Origin: Desulfofustis sp. PB-SRB1
Lineage (GTDB): Bacteria > Desulfobacterota > Desulfobulbia > Desulfobulbales > Desulfocapsaceae
NCBI GenBank assembly: GCA_016722945.1
Contig: JAEQMT010000010.1
Span: 177,765-241,764 of the forward strand
Direction: 5' to 3'
DNA length: 64,000 nucleotides
Shown: piece after piece, positions 1 to 8,960 of the stretch
Layout of the letters: the number at the start of each line of letters is the position of its first letter
Numbering within the stretch: position 1 is the first letter of the stretch
Made by a program: the position numbers and the translations under genes
The notes under the pieces: generated by a model
What the model was told of the DNA's origin: nothing
Seen by the model: only the letters and a program-made list of their open reading frames with translations
The model's database searches: none

Positions 1-545
1 GAGGCGGCATTGATATCGGTGCCTATGAATTCGGCAGCGGTCTTTACTTCATTGAGGCCACGGTTGCGCCGCAGGGCAACGGAACTATTTCTCCTTCAGG
101 TGATATTGCGGTAGAGGCAGACGACCTTCAAACTGTGGAGTTTACCCTTATCCCAGTTCCTGGTTTTGGAATTGCTGGGGTGGGTGGCACCTGTTCTGAG
201 GGCTCACTGTTCGACAACACCTATACCACCGCCGCAATAATCGGCGATTGTACGGTTACGGCGCAGTTTGTCCCGGCGTTTCTGGTGACCCCCGAGGCCG
301 GTCCACATGGTTCGATAGATCCGGATACTCCTCGATTCGTCAACGAAGGGGGGACCACTACATTTAATATCATTGCCGATGAGGGCTTTACCATCTTGTC
401 GGTAAGCGGTTGTGGCGGCTCGCTCGACGGCACTGTCTATACCACTGCCCCAATCACCGGCGATTGCACGGTCGAGGCCAGTTTTAAGAAAAAATTCCCA
501 TGGCCGGCAATGGTGCCGGCAATTACCAGCGGTGCTGATCGCTAA
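1..545 (+). CDS. C-terminal end of a secreted beta-helix/anchor-type repeat protein (partial)
   Basis: The frame is open from the left edge of the window (first full codon at base 3) and ends with TAA at 543-545, so the gene starts outside. The first residues contain DIGAYEF, the signature that closes parallel beta-helix proteins of the 'choice-of-anchor Q' type. After it come two copies of a roughly 70-residue repeat, each with a VTPEAGPHGSI- or APQGNGTIS-like strand, a FTILSVSGCGG-like strand and a YTTA-I-GDCTV-A-F end. Such repeats are common at the C-terminus of large extracellular proteins of Desulfobacterota. I infer an exported surface or adhesin-like protein. No sorting motif is visible after the second repeat. 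Its true length and partner are unknown. Confidence 0.75.
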   Translation, partial: GGIDIGAYEFGSGLYFIEATVAPQGNGTISPSGDIAVEADDLQTVEFTLIPVPGFGIAGVGGTCSEGSLFDNTYTTAAIIGDCTVTAQFVPAFLVTPEAGPHGSIDPDTPRFVNEGGTTTFNIIADEGFTILSVSGCGGSLDGTVYTTAPITGDCTVEASFKKKFPWPAMVPAITSGADR

Positions 546-967
546 GCCCACAGTCGTAGGGAAGAAAGGAGATGGTGAGCGATTCAAAAGCAGCGCCGAT
601 CTGTTCGACGCGGTTCTTTTTATGTCCGGGCTGATGGCGGCAAACTGCGGGTAGAAGCTCTCCGAATGGCGGGGGGGGATTGTCGTCATGGCGGGCGCAA
701 ATGGCGGCACGCACTGGTCGTCAAAACGGGTTCCTCGACATGGTGTATTGCTGTTTCGGTAGTTGCCGGGTGGTGGTATCGGTTTTTTTGTTCCCACAGA
801 GCATATTAGCCAGGCTGACCGGTCAGCCTGACGGCACCGATATGTATAGAGAAAAACCCCGGGGGTGCGCAAAATTAATGGTGTTCGGCAGTCGGCATGC
901 CGGCTTCCGTTTGTGCGATAGTGGGTTATAGTATCGGTACTGACGCAATAATCTCATTACTACCATC
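546..967. other. Gene-poor stretch
   Basis: No frame here has a recognisable protein signature. The only structure I see is the perfect palindrome at 811-830, listed separately. Confidence 0.5.
811..830. repeat. Perfect 20-bp palindrome
   Basis: CAGGCTGACC is followed directly by its exact reverse complement GGTCAGCCTG, with no spacer. It is not followed by a T-run, so it is not an obvious terminator. It could be an operator for a dimeric regulator or the remnant of a mobile-element end. Confidence 0.6.
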
Positions 968-1129
968 ATGAACTCACTTGTTATCATCAGCATTTCCATA
1001 CTTGCCGGCGTCGGCGCTTTCGCCCTTATCGCCAAGCGTTTCGGGGCCGACTGCATACCCTGAGTGACGCTCTACGGTTCGGTGGGAACCGGATTACTTA
1101 CTTACTGGGTGCTCGGCACGCTTTTCTAA
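968..1129 (+). pseudogene. Short membrane-segment reading frame interrupted by TGA
   Basis: ATG at 968 opens a frame coding for one hydrophobic helix (NSLVIISISILAGVGAFAL) and ends at an in-frame TGA at 1061-1063. The frame stays open beyond it for another 21 codons, ending TYWVLGTLF and TAA at 1127-1129. The two halves together look like one small integral-membrane fragment with the TGA in place of a sense codon, possibly Trp. I cannot name the family. It converges with the Nudix remnant and may be noncoding. Confidence 0.3.
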
Positions 1130-1437
1130 TTCTTTGTTGCCAGGAAATAGTCGGCCAGGATGCGCCCATGGTCGAAGGCCAAGGGCGGTAAATTATCATG
1201 AGTGAACAGGGTTGCCTGTTTTGCGTCATCAGCCGCCACCAAAGCGCCGCTGCCATGTGCTATAAAGACGGTGGAGCAGGTGTGCAGCCGGGCGTCGCGG
1301 GAGGGATCGGAGTAAGTGTGGAATTGTCTGAGGTTGGTGATAATGAGTCCGGTCTCTTCGCGCGCCTCGCGGGCGGCGGCCTCTTCCAATGATTCACCGT
1401 AATCGACGAAACCGCCCGGCAACGCCCAGCCGTAAGG
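1126..1437 (-). pseudogene. Nudix hydrolase, C-terminal part (split by the insertion sequence)
   Basis: This holds the catalytic half of a Nudix hydrolase. The Nudix box GX5EX7REUXEEXGU is intact ([15 protein letters not shown], then REAREETGL). On the minus strand the frame continues upstream through PYGWALPGG to the insertion-sequence boundary at 1438. The missing N-terminus lies at 3893-4021. Joining the two across the element gives ..[15 protein letters not shown].., a normal Nudix sequence, so the break is due only to the insertion. The family hydrolyses nucleoside diphosphates linked to another group. The piece left here has no start of its own except an internal ATG at 1422, so a functional enzyme is unlikely. 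Confidence 0.85.
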
Positions 1438-1458
1438 TCAGAACTCTTTACTTCTGGG
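1438..1458. repeat. Left terminal inverted repeat of the insertion sequence
   Basis: Starts TCAGAACTCTT and then diverges by a few bases and a one-base gap from the right end, before a shared TCTGGG. Confidence 0.7.
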
Positions 1459-1494
1459 AAGTTTAGGTGACACTCAAGTTAGCTTTTTAACAAA

Positions 1495-3687
1495 CTAATT
1501 TCCCCTTTCATAGACAAGCCGCATTCCGGTTCCGGGATAAATCATCTCAGAATCGTTGAGCTGATCAAAGAGACCTTGCAATGATCTATTAGCTGCTGGT
1601 CTAGACGCGGAGTGAACCCGTATTCGAAGTATTTTATTATCAACATCAGGAAAGATATCCGCTTCGGTCATAAACAAATCCTGGAGCAATCGTCTGGCTG
1701 CCGGTGTATCTACGGTAGGCCCTTTCAACATAGTAGCCATTGCAGTCTCCGCTCGGTATGCGATCATTTTAACCGTATCCAGCAGCCGCTTACGGCCGGG
1801 AACTAATTGCTGGAATGCTTCAGTCCCTTCAAGGGCATCCCAGGTGATATAGTGTGGTGTTTTTTTGAGTTTGGCTTTGCGTTCCCCAATCTCATGCTCA
1901 AGATGCTGAATTTGCTCCAACAGATCAGCTTTTTTTCGTATCCAATTGCGGTATCTTTTGGTGTCTTCTGCAGCCTTTGGATGTATCGTCATTTCGGCAA
2001 AACGAGCCTGACGGTATCGAAGTTTACTTACCAGAGAATGTTTCTGTTTCGTCAAATCCCTCCAGGTCGGATTGATCACTTTTTCATCAGTGGGTAAATC
2101 GTCGACGCCATATTCCGCAAGCAGGTCTATGGCAAAGTGACGCATCATGTAACCGAAGAAGTTTTCCTGACACCACCGGCTAAACATCTGCGCCGCTAGC
2201 TGTATATGTGGTAAGGCATAGGCCGTACTGATCAGGCTGGTTTGGTGACCGGAATCGGTCAACTTTCGAACCTCACGCATCCAAACGGCATCTTTGCCGG
2301 AGCCGACCAGGCTTCCCATTTCTGCAAGACGCATAGTGAGTGTTTCTCCTTGCGGCATGGTAACCTCTTGCTCATCAAACCATTCTTCCGGCCATGCACC
2401 GCCGGGGAATTTGTGATAGGTAATGCAGCTGATCCTGTATTCTCGCCACATGCGCTTAAAAAAGGCGGGACTGTATCCTTCACGGTCAAAAACAATGGTG
2501 ATCCTGCCGAGGTGGGGATCTGCTTCTCGTTCCTCCGGGCTGGGCTGCCCAGGAACATCCCGCAACAGGCGGGGGATAATATCGCTTTCCAAAGTCGTGA
2601 GCATCCCCGGGTCGACAGTCTTTTCCACAACAAAGAAAGGATTGCCGACGGCATCGTTGACCCAGTAATCACAAACACCGCGAAGACAAAGACGGTCTCG
2701 GGATACGTATTTTCTCGGTAATTTTGTTTTGTTGCCATGATATACCCGCACATGGCCGTCAATATAAAGTGTGCCGGCAGCTTCGGGGTCGGCCTCCATC
2801 CACTGCCGGCTGAGATGTGCACCCCATTTTTCAGCCGAATCATCCAGACTGAGTTGGTCCAATTTCTCTCGTAGACAGCGAACCTCCGGTACACGATCCA
2901 GCCCGACCAACTTGCCGAACTCCCCGGGAGAATATCCACGCAGTTGCTCAACTGTTTTGATCCGGCACAACGACATAAAAGCGAGTAACAAAAGAATATG
3001 TACGCTGCGATAATATCCTTTTACCTCACCCAGCAGGGATTGAGCACCTTGAAGCAGACCGTTTGCAAGCAGTGCGGGAAGGCCGCAAAGAACTCCACCT
3101 TTAGGCACATCCAGGCAGGGCTCAAAACGGATAATTGCTCCGCTACTTTCCCCAAAGGCAGCAGCGAGACGATCATCTACTCTGGTACAGGCTGTCCCCA
3201 ATTGCTCCGCGGCTTTGGTATCTAACGTATCACGGGATGATTTGGTTGAAACTGCAGGTGCGGGGGTGGGTTCTTTGAGCCGCCCGTCATTTATTGCTTT
3301 TCGGAGAGTGTCATATTTCACCCCAAGTTCTTTGGCGACTTCTGATCTGCTGTGGTGTTCGTCTAGTAACGATTGTGCCTTCGCAAGAACAGGCGGAGTG
3401 AGTACTGTCCCGCCTTGGCGGGCTGGACGAGGCTTGAAAAAACCTTCCACTCCTTCTTGACGAAGTTTGTTGACGGCTCGGATTACGTTTCTTTTAGGTA
3501 CTCCGAAGGTTCGTATGATATCGACTTGCCGGCATCCTCCTGATTCAATAAGCTGGGCAGTAACGAGCCTGAACATACGTCGGTCATCAGCTCGATGTGA
3601 ATAAACAGGGTGACCTCCCAAAAAATAGGTCCACTGCTGATCATCACGCCAAACTCCGACACGGCTGTTGATTTCTGTAGCGCCCAT
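1495..3687 (-). CDS. DDE-type transposase with N-terminal helix-turn-helix
   Basis: This is the only large gene of the insertion sequence, 730 residues from ATG 3687. Residues about 40-130 contain two helix-turn-helix-like stretches (VDIIRTFGVPKRNVIRAVNK and SEVAKELGVKYDTLRKAI). The core has acidic motifs typical of RNase-H-fold transposases: LYIDGHVRVYHG near residue 310 and IVFDREGYSP near residue 395, with a conserved Trp/Glu-rich stretch after them. I do not recognise the named IS family. The frame continues upstream for 11 codons (KQQIILPCIP) to an ACG at 3718-3720 that sits 8 bases after a strong GAGGAGG ribosome site. The natural start may therefore have been an ATG there, now mutated. 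Confidence 0.8.
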   Translation of the reverse strand: MGATEINSRVGVWRDDQQWTYFLGGHPVYSHRADDRRMFRLVTAQLIESGGCRQVDIIRTFGVPKRNVIRAVNKLRQEGVEGFFKPRPARQGGTVLTPPVLAKAQSLLDEHHSRSEVAKELGVKYDTLRKAINDGRLKEPTPAPAVSTKSSRDTLDTKAAEQLGTACTRVDDRLAAAFGESSGAIIRFEPCLDVPKGGVLCGLPALLANGLLQGAQSLLGEVKGYYRSVHILLLLAFMSLCRIKTVEQLRGYSPGEFGKLVGLDRVPEVRCLREKLDQLSLDDSAEKWGAHLSRQWMEADPEAAGTLYIDGHVRVYHGNKTKLPRKYVSRDRLCLRGVCDYWVNDAVGNPFFVVEKTVDPGMLTTLESDIIPRLLRDVPGQPSPEEREADPHLGRITIVFDREGYSPAFFKRMWREYRISCITYHKFPGGAWPEEWFDEQEVTMPQGETLTMRLAEMGSLVGSGKDAVWMREVRKLTDSGHQTSLISTAYALPHIQLAAQMFSRWCQENFFGYMMRHFAIDLLAEYGVDDLPTDEKVINPTWRDLTKQKHSLVSKLRYRQARFAEMTIHPKAAEDTKRYRNWIRKKADLLEQIQHLEHEIGERKAKLKKTPHYITWDALEGTEAFQQLVPGRKRLLDTVKMIAYRAETAMATMLKGPTVDTPAARRLLQDLFMTEADIFPDVDNKILRIRVHSASRPAANRSLQGLFDQLNDSEMIYPGTGMRLVYERGN

Positions 3688-3871
3688 CGGAATACATGGT
3701 AAAATAATTTGCTGTTTCGTGGCACCTTCCTCCTCTTTGTTTTTTGGTAATTTCTATGAGAAAGGTGCCATTTTTCTTTTCCTTGGGCAAGTGTTTAGGT
3801 TCTGAGATTGTTCGGTGTTTTTCCCTTTGCATTTAAGGCAGTTGAGTCATAAACCCTGATATTAGGTTCAG

Positions 3872-3892
3872 AGCCCAGATCAAGAGTCCTGA
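3872..3892. repeat. Right terminal inverted repeat of the insertion sequence
   Basis: The complement reads TCAGGACTCTTGATCTGGG and pairs with the left end at 1438. Confidence 0.7.
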
Positions 3893-4021
3893 AGGTGGGT
3901 TGGCCCGTTCGATAAGAACGATACAATCATCGATCTCGATGATGATATCCACCGTCGGTACCGGGTTGCGGCGGGCCACGGGGGTTCCGCACCGGGGGCA
4001 GGACTGCTGTGAATATCCCAT
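3893..4021 (-). pseudogene. Nudix hydrolase, N-terminal part (split by the insertion sequence)
   Basis: From ATG 4021 this encodes a CPRCGTP zinc-ribbon-like start and [22 protein letters not shown], the first strands of a Nudix fold, before running into the insertion sequence. Read through the element it would end at TAA 3833. The rest of the enzyme is at 1126-1437. The start follows the HAD gene directly, so the two were probably co-transcribed. An in-frame ATG at 4060, inside the HAD gene, is a less likely start. Confidence 0.8.
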
Positions 4022-4037
4022 GGTGACACTGTTGCTG

Positions 4038-4628
4038 CTACAGATCAAACAACGATTCAATTTGCGCCCAGTTCGCTACCCGGGGCAGGCAGTGGCCGGT
4101 ATTGTTCCAGGGGTGTTCATAGACGATGGGGTTGAGCCCGGCCTCGGCCAGTTGCAGGCAGGTGGCGATACGATCATCGATAAAGTGTGTGAGGGCATGG
4201 GTGCGAATGAACTCTTCCTTGTTGTCATGATCACCGGTGGCCACCAGTTTGATGCGCCGACAGGTGGCGTCGTCGTAGTGGTGGCGCAGCCAGTCATGCA
4301 CCGGCAGCGGGTCGGGGCGGGCGGTGATGATGGTTACCTCGCTCTGTCTGGCCATGCGGGTGATGGTGGCAACCGCCCCTTCCATGGGTTTGAGGCCGGT
4401 GCCGATCGAGTTCTCGAGAATATCGGTGAATATCTTGTCGATCACGGTGGCGGGAATATCGAGGTAGGTTTCAACCTTGAAGCTTTTGATATCTTCGAGC
4501 CGGATGTCGCAATAACCATGATCCTGGCAGGCCAGGCGCAGAAATGATTCGCCGATATCGGCGATCACCCCATCAAAATCAAAGCCGATGGCGTCCAGTG
4601 GAATTTTGGGTAAATCGTTTGTATACAC
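4038..4628 (-). CDS. HAD-superfamily hydrolase (5'-nucleotidase / NT5C-like)
   Basis: A 196-residue single-domain HAD phosphatase. Motif I is FDFDGVIAD, with nucleophile Asp17 and acid Asp19. Motif II is IITARP and motif IV is HFIDDR. The cap is a short helical insert between motifs I and II, as in the deoxyribonucleotidase-like branch of the family. It is expected to hydrolyse a phosphomonoester in the cytoplasm with Mg2+. The substrate cannot be read from the sequence. The gene ends next to the broken Nudix gene and 20 bp downstream of the OB-fold protein, so it probably sits in a small minus-strand operon. Confidence 0.75.
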   Translation of the reverse strand: MYTNDLPKIPLDAIGFDFDGVIADIGESFLRLACQDHGYCDIRLEDIKSFKVETYLDIPATVIDKIFTDILENSIGTGLKPMEGAVATITRMARQSEVTIITARPDPLPVHDWLRHHYDDATCRRIKLVATGDHDNKEEFIRTHALTHFIDDRIATCLQLAEAGLNPIVYEHPWNNTGHCLPRVANWAQIESLFDL

Positions 4629-4648
4629 GTCGCTGCCAGACCAGATGA

Positions 4649-5467
4649 TTATTGGGTGACGATATCGCCGTTTTCAAGGATGACCTGATAGCGGTATCCT
4701 GCCCCAAAGTCCCGGTCGGCGGCAAGCGTTCCCTCGATGGTGACGATTTGCGATAGCTCAGCCGTATCCTGAGAGGTGATTACCAGATCATGAGTGTTCT
4801 GCATGGGGTTGCCGGTGCCGTCCTGGATATGGAGCCAGTTGCGGCCCATGATGTTGAAGTTTTGTTTGATTATCCGGCCACGTACCCGCACCGTGGAGCC
4901 GTCAAGCTCTTTTGCCTGAGTGAAAATCTCCTCCACCGTGTAACCGTTGGGGCCCGCTGCCTTGCTGACCTGCTCATCGATAAACGGGGCAATAGCTGCC
5001 TGGCTGCCGCCTGATACCGGACCGGGCACATCCACTGGTACATTTGACTGCGCCGCCCGGTTTTCGGCGGCCACCGCGGCGGCAAAGGAATCAACCTCGG
5101 TCTCTTCGGCGGGGGGTGGTTCGGCCCGGGCGGTGCCGCGATCAGTGATAATGCCGGGCGAGAAGGTTATGACGGCGAAGGTTCGATCCAGCCCCTGGCT
5201 GTAGAAATCAATCATCCGCATGCCCGGTTGAAGGGTGATGGGCGCTCCTTCCTCCACCGTTGTCTGGGGAATGGCAGCCCATACCGGGCCGGCCGCGGTG
5301 GAGAGGTGAAGATAGGTGTAGCGGCTGCTGTCAAAGCTTTCCAGTACCGTTCCCGACAAGGCCATAGGGGCCGCGGCCTGCCCGGAAGATGCGGTTTCCT
5401 GGGCATTTGTGCCGGTGGCGGTACATATCGCCAGCAAGAGAGTCAATAGTGTAATTCTAATCAACAT
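4649..5467 (-). CDS. Exported OB-fold protein
   Basis: This 272-residue protein has a signal peptide (hydrophobic residues 5-20, likely cleavage after TNA at 23). Residues about 35-115 form a first small beta domain and residues about 120-165 are an Ala/Pro/Glu-rich linker. Residues about 180-270 are a typical bacterial OB-fold with VRVRGRIIKQNFNIMGRNW and LHIQDGTG, the strand pair that marks nucleic-acid or ligand-binding OB folds in periplasmic proteins. The function is unknown; a periplasmic ligand- or redox-linked role is possible. It is not obviously part of a pathway with its neighbours GlgX and the HAD protein. Confidence 0.6.
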   Translation of the reverse strand: MLIRITLLTLLLAICTATGTNAQETASSGQAAAPMALSGTVLESFDSSRYTYLHLSTAAGPVWAAIPQTTVEEGAPITLQPGMRMIDFYSQGLDRTFAVITFSPGIITDRGTARAEPPPAEETEVDSFAAAVAAENRAAQSNVPVDVPGPVSGGSQAAIAPFIDEQVSKAAGPNGYTVEEIFTQAKELDGSTVRVRGRIIKQNFNIMGRNWLHIQDGTGNPMQNTHDLVITSQDTAELSQIVTIEGTLAADRDFGAGYRYQVILENGDIVTQ

Positions 5468-5521
5468 ATAGTGTTCTCCTGGTTAGTAACAAATTACCGT
5501 AAAAATTAACAACGACCATTG

Positions 5522-7600
5522 CTAAGGCAAGGGGTGGGGCAGGGCCTGGAGTACCACCAGCCCCATGGGAGCAACAGTGCAGGAGGCGCCTGTCCATATG
5601 GGGCGGGCATGCGCTGGGAAGACGAAATCACCGGGGCCGGCGGCGCCGGTATCGATGATTTTGTGCCAGCGCCATTTGCTATTGAATGGCGGCGTCTCGG
5701 GGATGATAAATGGTGCCGTGCCATCAGTCGCGCCGTTAAGCATGAGGTAGAATGCGCATTGGTCGCGGCCGTTATGGCCGGGGTCTAAGAGCATGAAGGC
5801 CAGGGTTCGGCAATCATCGGACCAGTCCTGGGTGGCCGGGTCCTGGCCATGCCAGGTGATGTGGGCACGCTCGGCGAGGAGATCATCCGCGATGGGAGAG
5901 AAAAACGAATCCAGGCGAAATATCGGATATTGGTTGCGCAGGGCAATGCATTGGCTGACAAAACGCAGCAGATCCTGGTTTGTTTCAACGTAGCGCCAGT
6001 CCAGCCAGCCTGTCTCGTTATCCTGACTCCAAGGGTTGTTGTTGCCGCCCTGTGTTTTGCCGAATTCATCGCCCGCGCTCAGCATGGGAATACCCTGGGA
6101 AAAAAGCAGCAGGGCCATGGCGGTGCGCATCTTTCGCCACCGCAGACGGCGCACCGCCGGCGGCGCCGGGTCGCCTTCGTGGCCGGAGTTGGAGCTGATG
6201 TTATTATTTTCCCCATCACGGTTGTCTTCGCCGTTGGCCCGGTTGTACTTGCGATCATAGCTCATCAGATCGTACAGGGTAAAGCCGTCGTGACAGGTGA
6301 TGAAGTTGACCGAAGTCAGCGGTCCGCGATCACCCTTTTCATAGAGATCGGAACTGCCGGCCAGCCGCGTTGCCAGTGGCGCAATGGCTCCCTGATGACC
6401 GGCCAGAAAGCGCCGGACATCGTCACGATAACGGCCGTTCCATTCACGCCAGCGAGCGCTGTCCGAAAATGAGCCCACCAGATAGGCGCCGCCCGCGTCC
6501 CAGGCCTCGGCAATCAGTTTCGTGTCGGCCAGGAGCGGGTCTTCAGCGAGCAAATCGATCAATGGTGAGTCGGTCCGTATCTCGCCATTTCTGCCCCGGG
6601 CGAAGATGGCGGCGAGGTCGAATCGAAACCCGTCGATATGATATTCCACCACCCAATGGCGCAGAGCGTCCGCAATCAGTTGCGCCACCACCGGATGAGT
6701 GGTGTTGAGGGTATTGCCGCAACCGCTGAAATCAAGAGGCTCACCGGTTTCGGGGTGGTGTAGGTAGTAGGTTTTTTCGGCAAGACCATAGAGGCAGAAC
6801 GGATGGTCTCGTTTCTCGCCGGTATGGTTGAAGACCAGATCGAGGTAGACCTCGATGCCCGCCTCATGCAGACGGCGTACCATCTCCTTGAACTCGTTGC
6901 AATAATTGTCGGGATCGGCGGCAAAACCAGGTTTTGGAGCGAAAAAACTCAGCGGGTTATAACCCCAGTAATTTACCAGGGGGGCGCCGGTGTCCGGGTG
7001 GGTGAAGGGACAGTCGTTTTCGTCCCACTCGGTTACCGGCATCAGCTCCACCGCGCTTATCCCCAGCTGTTTGAGATACCCTATTTTTTCACATAACCCC
7101 GCGTAGGTGCCGGGATATTGCACCGCCCCACTCCCATGGATGGTAAAGCCGCGGACATGCAGTTCGTAGATAACAATCTCTTCGGCCGGGGTTTGCAGCG
7201 GACGGTCGTCCTGCCAGTCAAAGGGGGGGCGGGTATCCACCATGCAAACCGGCGCCCGGCCGAATCGGGCCGGTTGCCGCCAGCGCCGCGGCGCCACCTG
7301 GTGGGCATAGGGATCCATGAGAATAGCGGGTTGCGGCCTGTCCCTGGTCTCAACCCGGTAGCCGTAGTAAAGCGGCAGGTGTGGTGCATGCAGGCTGAGG
7401 TGGTAGATATCACCGGTTTTATTGAAAGCCGGGTCATAGACAAACTCGGCAGGGGGCGCGTCAATATCGGTGGTGATCACCAGGCTCACTCGTTGTGCGT
7501 TGCGGCAAAACAGTGCAAAGTTGATTATCTCACCATGTCGGCTTGCCCCCAATGGCTGAGGAGTGCCGGCGCCGGCGACCGTGATGGATTGGGCGGACAT
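5522..7600 (-). CDS. glgX: Glycogen debranching enzyme GlgX / isoamylase (GH13)
   Basis: Hydrolyses alpha-1,6 branch points of glycogen or limit dextrin in the cytoplasm. The 692 residues match the usual GlgX size. A CBM48-like N-terminal domain (about 10-105) precedes the GH13 barrel. The conserved GH13 regions are clear: VYLDLVFNHTG, then DGFRFDLA with nucleophile Asp328, LIAEAWD with acid/base Glu364, and NFITCHDG with Asp437. A LSAGDEFGKTQGGNNN loop follows, a hallmark of the isoamylase/GlgX branch. No other glycogen genes are next to it. The neighbouring gene at 7873 diverges from it. Confidence 0.9.
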   Translation of the reverse strand: MSAQSITVAGAGTPQPLGASRHGEIINFALFCRNAQRVSLVITTDIDAPPAEFVYDPAFNKTGDIYHLSLHAPHLPLYYGYRVETRDRPQPAILMDPYAHQVAPRRWRQPARFGRAPVCMVDTRPPFDWQDDRPLQTPAEEIVIYELHVRGFTIHGSGAVQYPGTYAGLCEKIGYLKQLGISAVELMPVTEWDENDCPFTHPDTGAPLVNYWGYNPLSFFAPKPGFAADPDNYCNEFKEMVRRLHEAGIEVYLDLVFNHTGEKRDHPFCLYGLAEKTYYLHHPETGEPLDFSGCGNTLNTTHPVVAQLIADALRHWVVEYHIDGFRFDLAAIFARGRNGEIRTDSPLIDLLAEDPLLADTKLIAEAWDAGGAYLVGSFSDSARWREWNGRYRDDVRRFLAGHQGAIAPLATRLAGSSDLYEKGDRGPLTSVNFITCHDGFTLYDLMSYDRKYNRANGEDNRDGENNNISSNSGHEGDPAPPAVRRLRWRKMRTAMALLLFSQGIPMLSAGDEFGKTQGGNNNPWSQDNETGWLDWRYVETNQDLLRFVSQCIALRNQYPIFRLDSFFSPIADDLLAERAHITWHGQDPATQDWSDDCRTLAFMLLDPGHNGRDQCAFYLMLNGATDGTAPFIIPETPPFNSKWRWHKIIDTGAAGPGDFVFPAHARPIWTGASCTVAPMGLVVLQALPHPLP

Positions 7601-7872
7601 TTGGCTAATCGTTATTACAATTCTTTGATGTTCTGATTATGGCGTTGTCATGCTGTTAAGCTAATACAATTTTTCCAGTGTGCCCTGATCAGCATCTAAA
7701 ACAGAAGGGAGCCGTGAAAAATGAGGATATTCGTCCACCATCGAAGCGAGCGAAAAATATTACCGCGGACATAGCGGCAATGCCGCCGGGATACCATGTA
7801 TCGAGTGGCGGAGAGGTGTGGTGAAAAGACCATTTTGCAGGTTTCCCGGAACATCCAGAGGGGGAATGTGAT

Positions 7873-8811
7873 ATGGATATGCATCACCGGTTGCAGGTCG
7901 GCGACACCGTTGTCAGCTCAATAGACTGGGACATGACGCCGGAGTTGACGTTTGGCACCTTTGAGTCGTGGGGCGGAGTTGAACGAATTCGCTCCAGCGA
8001 TGAGCGAGTCTACTATTTCTATGTTGACAATTGGGGAGAATCTCCCCGCCTCTACCTGATGGAGCGCGGCGTCAAACATGCCCGGATCATGGCGGAGATC
8101 GACGCTCCAGAGAGTCTGCTGCGCGCCTGTGTGGACGGTCAGGGTGAAGTGGCTTTTTATGATCAGAGCTTTGCCATCGATGAACCGGTACGCCGGTGGC
8201 TCATCGAACATGTTCTTGAGGGCGGCGACGGCAGTCTTGTCAAGCCGCTGGAGGAAGTTTCCGCGGCCGAGGACATGGGGCCGCGCCTGCCTCCATGGGA
8301 TGGACTGGCCGATGCCGGAGACCTGCTCGTTCTGCCCAGTGCGCCTGAGGTGCTCACCGATGAACAGGCGGCTGCCGTGATCCGGGAGTATAACTTTTTT
8401 GATACCGAAACCAACCCGGCCGGAACCTTCACCAATCATCTTCATGATGCGGGCGAGCAGCTCATCGTCGATCAACGTACCGGGCTCATGTGGCAGCGGG
8501 CCGGCATCGATATCACCTCCATTCGCTCCATGCACCTGAAAATCGCCGCGCTCAACACCGATGGTTTTGCGGGATTCAAGGACTGGCGCCTGCCAAGCCT
8601 GGCGGAGGCCATGTCGCTGCTGGCCCCCCATAAAAATGATAAGGGCTGCTACATCGACCCCAATTTCTCCCGCGAGCAGCCCTTTATCTTCGTGGCCGCC
8701 CGGCGCAGTCCGGGAGGGTACTGGTTTGTCGATTTCAAACAGGGACGGGCCTTCTGGTCCTCAGGCTCCATTCCCGGCGGATTCGGCCGGTTGTGTCGCA
8801 GTCTTGCATAG
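7873..8811 (+). CDS. DUF1566 (Lcl C-terminal) domain protein
   Basis: A 312-residue protein with no signal peptide or membrane helix. Residues about 1-105 form a domain I do not recognise, rich in aromatic and acidic residues. Residues about 195-312 are a DUF1566 domain with the paired signatures TGLMWQRAG and DWRLPSLAEAMSLL and a C-terminal FWSSGSIPGGFGRLCRSL strand. DUF1566 domains are common in Desulfobacterota, usually in secreted proteins; the cytoplasmic location predicted here is less usual. The function is unknown. The gene stands alone between divergent glgX and the aminotransferase. Confidence 0.65.
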   Translation: MDMHHRLQVGDTVVSSIDWDMTPELTFGTFESWGGVERIRSSDERVYYFYVDNWGESPRLYLMERGVKHARIMAEIDAPESLLRACVDGQGEVAFYDQSFAIDEPVRRWLIEHVLEGGDGSLVKPLEEVSAAEDMGPRLPPWDGLADAGDLLVLPSAPEVLTDEQAAAVIREYNFFDTETNPAGTFTNHLHDAGEQLIVDQRTGLMWQRAGIDITSIRSMHLKIAALNTDGFAGFKDWRLPSLAEAMSLLAPHKNDKGCYIDPNFSREQPFIFVAARRSPGGYWFVDFKQGRAFWSSGSIPGGFGRLCRSLA

Positions 8812-8881
8812 CGGTCCGGCGGTGTTTCAATTCGTCTGAAGGGAACCTTGAAATGGGACTGCGGAAAGGTGACAATTTGTC

Positions 8882-8910
8882 TTGACTTGCCCCGGTAATC
8901 CGCGCACTAT
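8882..8910 (+). promoter_or_regulatory. Sigma-70-type promoter before the aminotransferase gene
   Basis: TTGACT (8882-8887) is followed by a 17-base spacer and CACTAT (8905-8910). This is a good -35 box and a fair -10 box, about 50 bases before the ATG at 8961. Confidence 0.45.
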
Positions 8911-8960
8911 CGCGGCGTGCAGGGTGCAATGAAACGGAAACAGGGGTGATGGGATAATTT

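Larger units (their letters stand above)
1438..3892 (-). mobile_element. Insertion sequence of about 2.45 kb, family not assigned
   Basis: The element begins TCAGAACTCTT at 1438 and ends at 3892 with the complement of TCAGGACTCTT, giving imperfect terminal inverted repeats. AGG flanks both sides (1435-1437 and 3893-3895), consistent with a 3-bp target duplication; AAGG also reads as a 4-bp match if one base is moved. It carries one large DDE-type transposase gene on the minus strand. Excising the element plus one target copy restores an uninterrupted Nudix gene, which fixes the boundaries to within one base. Confidence 0.85.

Noticed and set aside
3900..4547. Plus-strand open frame over the Nudix start and HAD gene
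   Set aside because: The minus-strand proteins carry clear catalytic motifs; this frame is a mirror of them.
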